DNA from: Stappia sp. TSB10P1A
GTDB lineage: Bacteria > Pseudomonadota > Alphaproteobacteria > Rhizobiales > Stappiaceae
Length of the DNA: 64,000 nucleotides
Assembly: GCF_900185725.1 (NCBI RefSeq)
Contig: NZ_FYAU01000035.1
Coordinates: forward strand, 186,001 to 250,000
Direction: 5' to 3'
Below, one piece after another: positions 63,952-64,000 of this stretch (the first letter of the stretch is position 1; the number at the start of each line of letters is the position of its first letter). A program made the translations under genes and the position numbers. A model generated the notes under the pieces. The model was not told the DNA's origin. It made no database searches and saw only the letters and a list, made by a program, of their open reading frames with translations.

Positions 63952-64000
63952 CAGGCTGCGCGGCGGCACGCAATTGCCGCTGATCCTGCCGCATGAGGCG
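63944..64000 (+). CDS. hdaA: HdaA-like DnaA-inactivating protein, N-terminal fragment
   Basis: Only the first 19 codons are in the window. The start has GGAGGGG upstream and overlaps the end of the AI-2E gene. The peptide contains QLPLILPHE (residues 10-18), which resembles the beta-clamp-binding motif and opening of Hda/HdaA, a DnaA-related protein that promotes hydrolysis of DnaA-ATP after initiation. The position after an AI-2E-type gene next to purMN is the place where I recall hdaA in Hyphomicrobiales. The AAA domain lies outside the window. Confidence 0.7.
   Translation, partial: MADRLRGGTQLPLILPHEA

Overview
The window looks like ordinary chromosome of a high-G+C alphaproteobacterium, most likely order Hyphomicrobiales (Rhizobiales) and perhaps a Stappiaceae-like marine genus. 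The order-level call rests on gene content and order: an eight-gene suf locus headed by an extra NifS-like cysteine desulfurase, the dnaB-alr-radA-cvpA-purF block, purM-purN beside an AI-2E-type permease and the start of an HdaA-like gene, a psd-pssA phospholipid pair, a class II DAHP synthase, and an apparent Irr-type iron operator. The family-level guess is inference only.

Layout. 1-1.58 kb: a roughly 654-bp tandem repeat built from palindromic modules, with a diverged copy near 13.9 kb. 1.58-6.2 kb: a GbdR-like AraC-family regulator, tRNA-Val(CAC) followed by a 17-bp minisatellite, a GNAT protein, phosphoglycolate phosphatase and an alpha/beta hydrolase. 6.2-13.8 kb: the Fe-S cluster assembly operon (cysteine desulfurase, sufB, sufC, sufD, sufS, sufT, sufA) behind a sigma70-like promoter with an ICE-like palindrome at its start point. 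14-31 kb: mixed metabolism and envelope genes (PLP enzyme, gamma-glutamylcyclotransferase, VIT1/CCC1 transporter, DAHP synthase, a lone receiver protein, nadE, two MFS transporters, gltX, a DUF2865 protein, MarR, creA, a persulfide-sensor-like ArsR, an L,D-transpeptidase). 31-36 kb: cysS, a GFA-family protein, cimA, rarD. 36-40.2 kb: an ArsR regulator translationally coupled to an Atm1-type exporter, then psd and pssA. 40.3-47.6 kb (minus strand): dnaB-alr-radA-cvpA-purF-SDR. 47.8-52.3 kb: ugpBAEC for glycerol-3-phosphate uptake behind a five-half-site Pho-box array. 52.3-64 kb: M20 peptidase, chemoreceptor, GST, ndk, an orphan molybdopterin oxidoreductase, a divergent GST/WYL-regulator pair, purN-purM, an AI-2E permease and the first codons of hdaA.

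No CRISPR array, prophage, insertion sequence or recognisable defence system was seen. The most useful observations are regulatory: an ICE-like site on the suf promoter, a Pho-box array at ugp, a perfect 11-bp dyad in front of arsR-atm1, a two-cysteine ArsR matching the BigR/SqrR pattern, a palindrome between gst and its neighbouring WYL regulator, and clusters of three hairpins inside two suf intergenic gaps. All were read by eye; no search or folding program was run.
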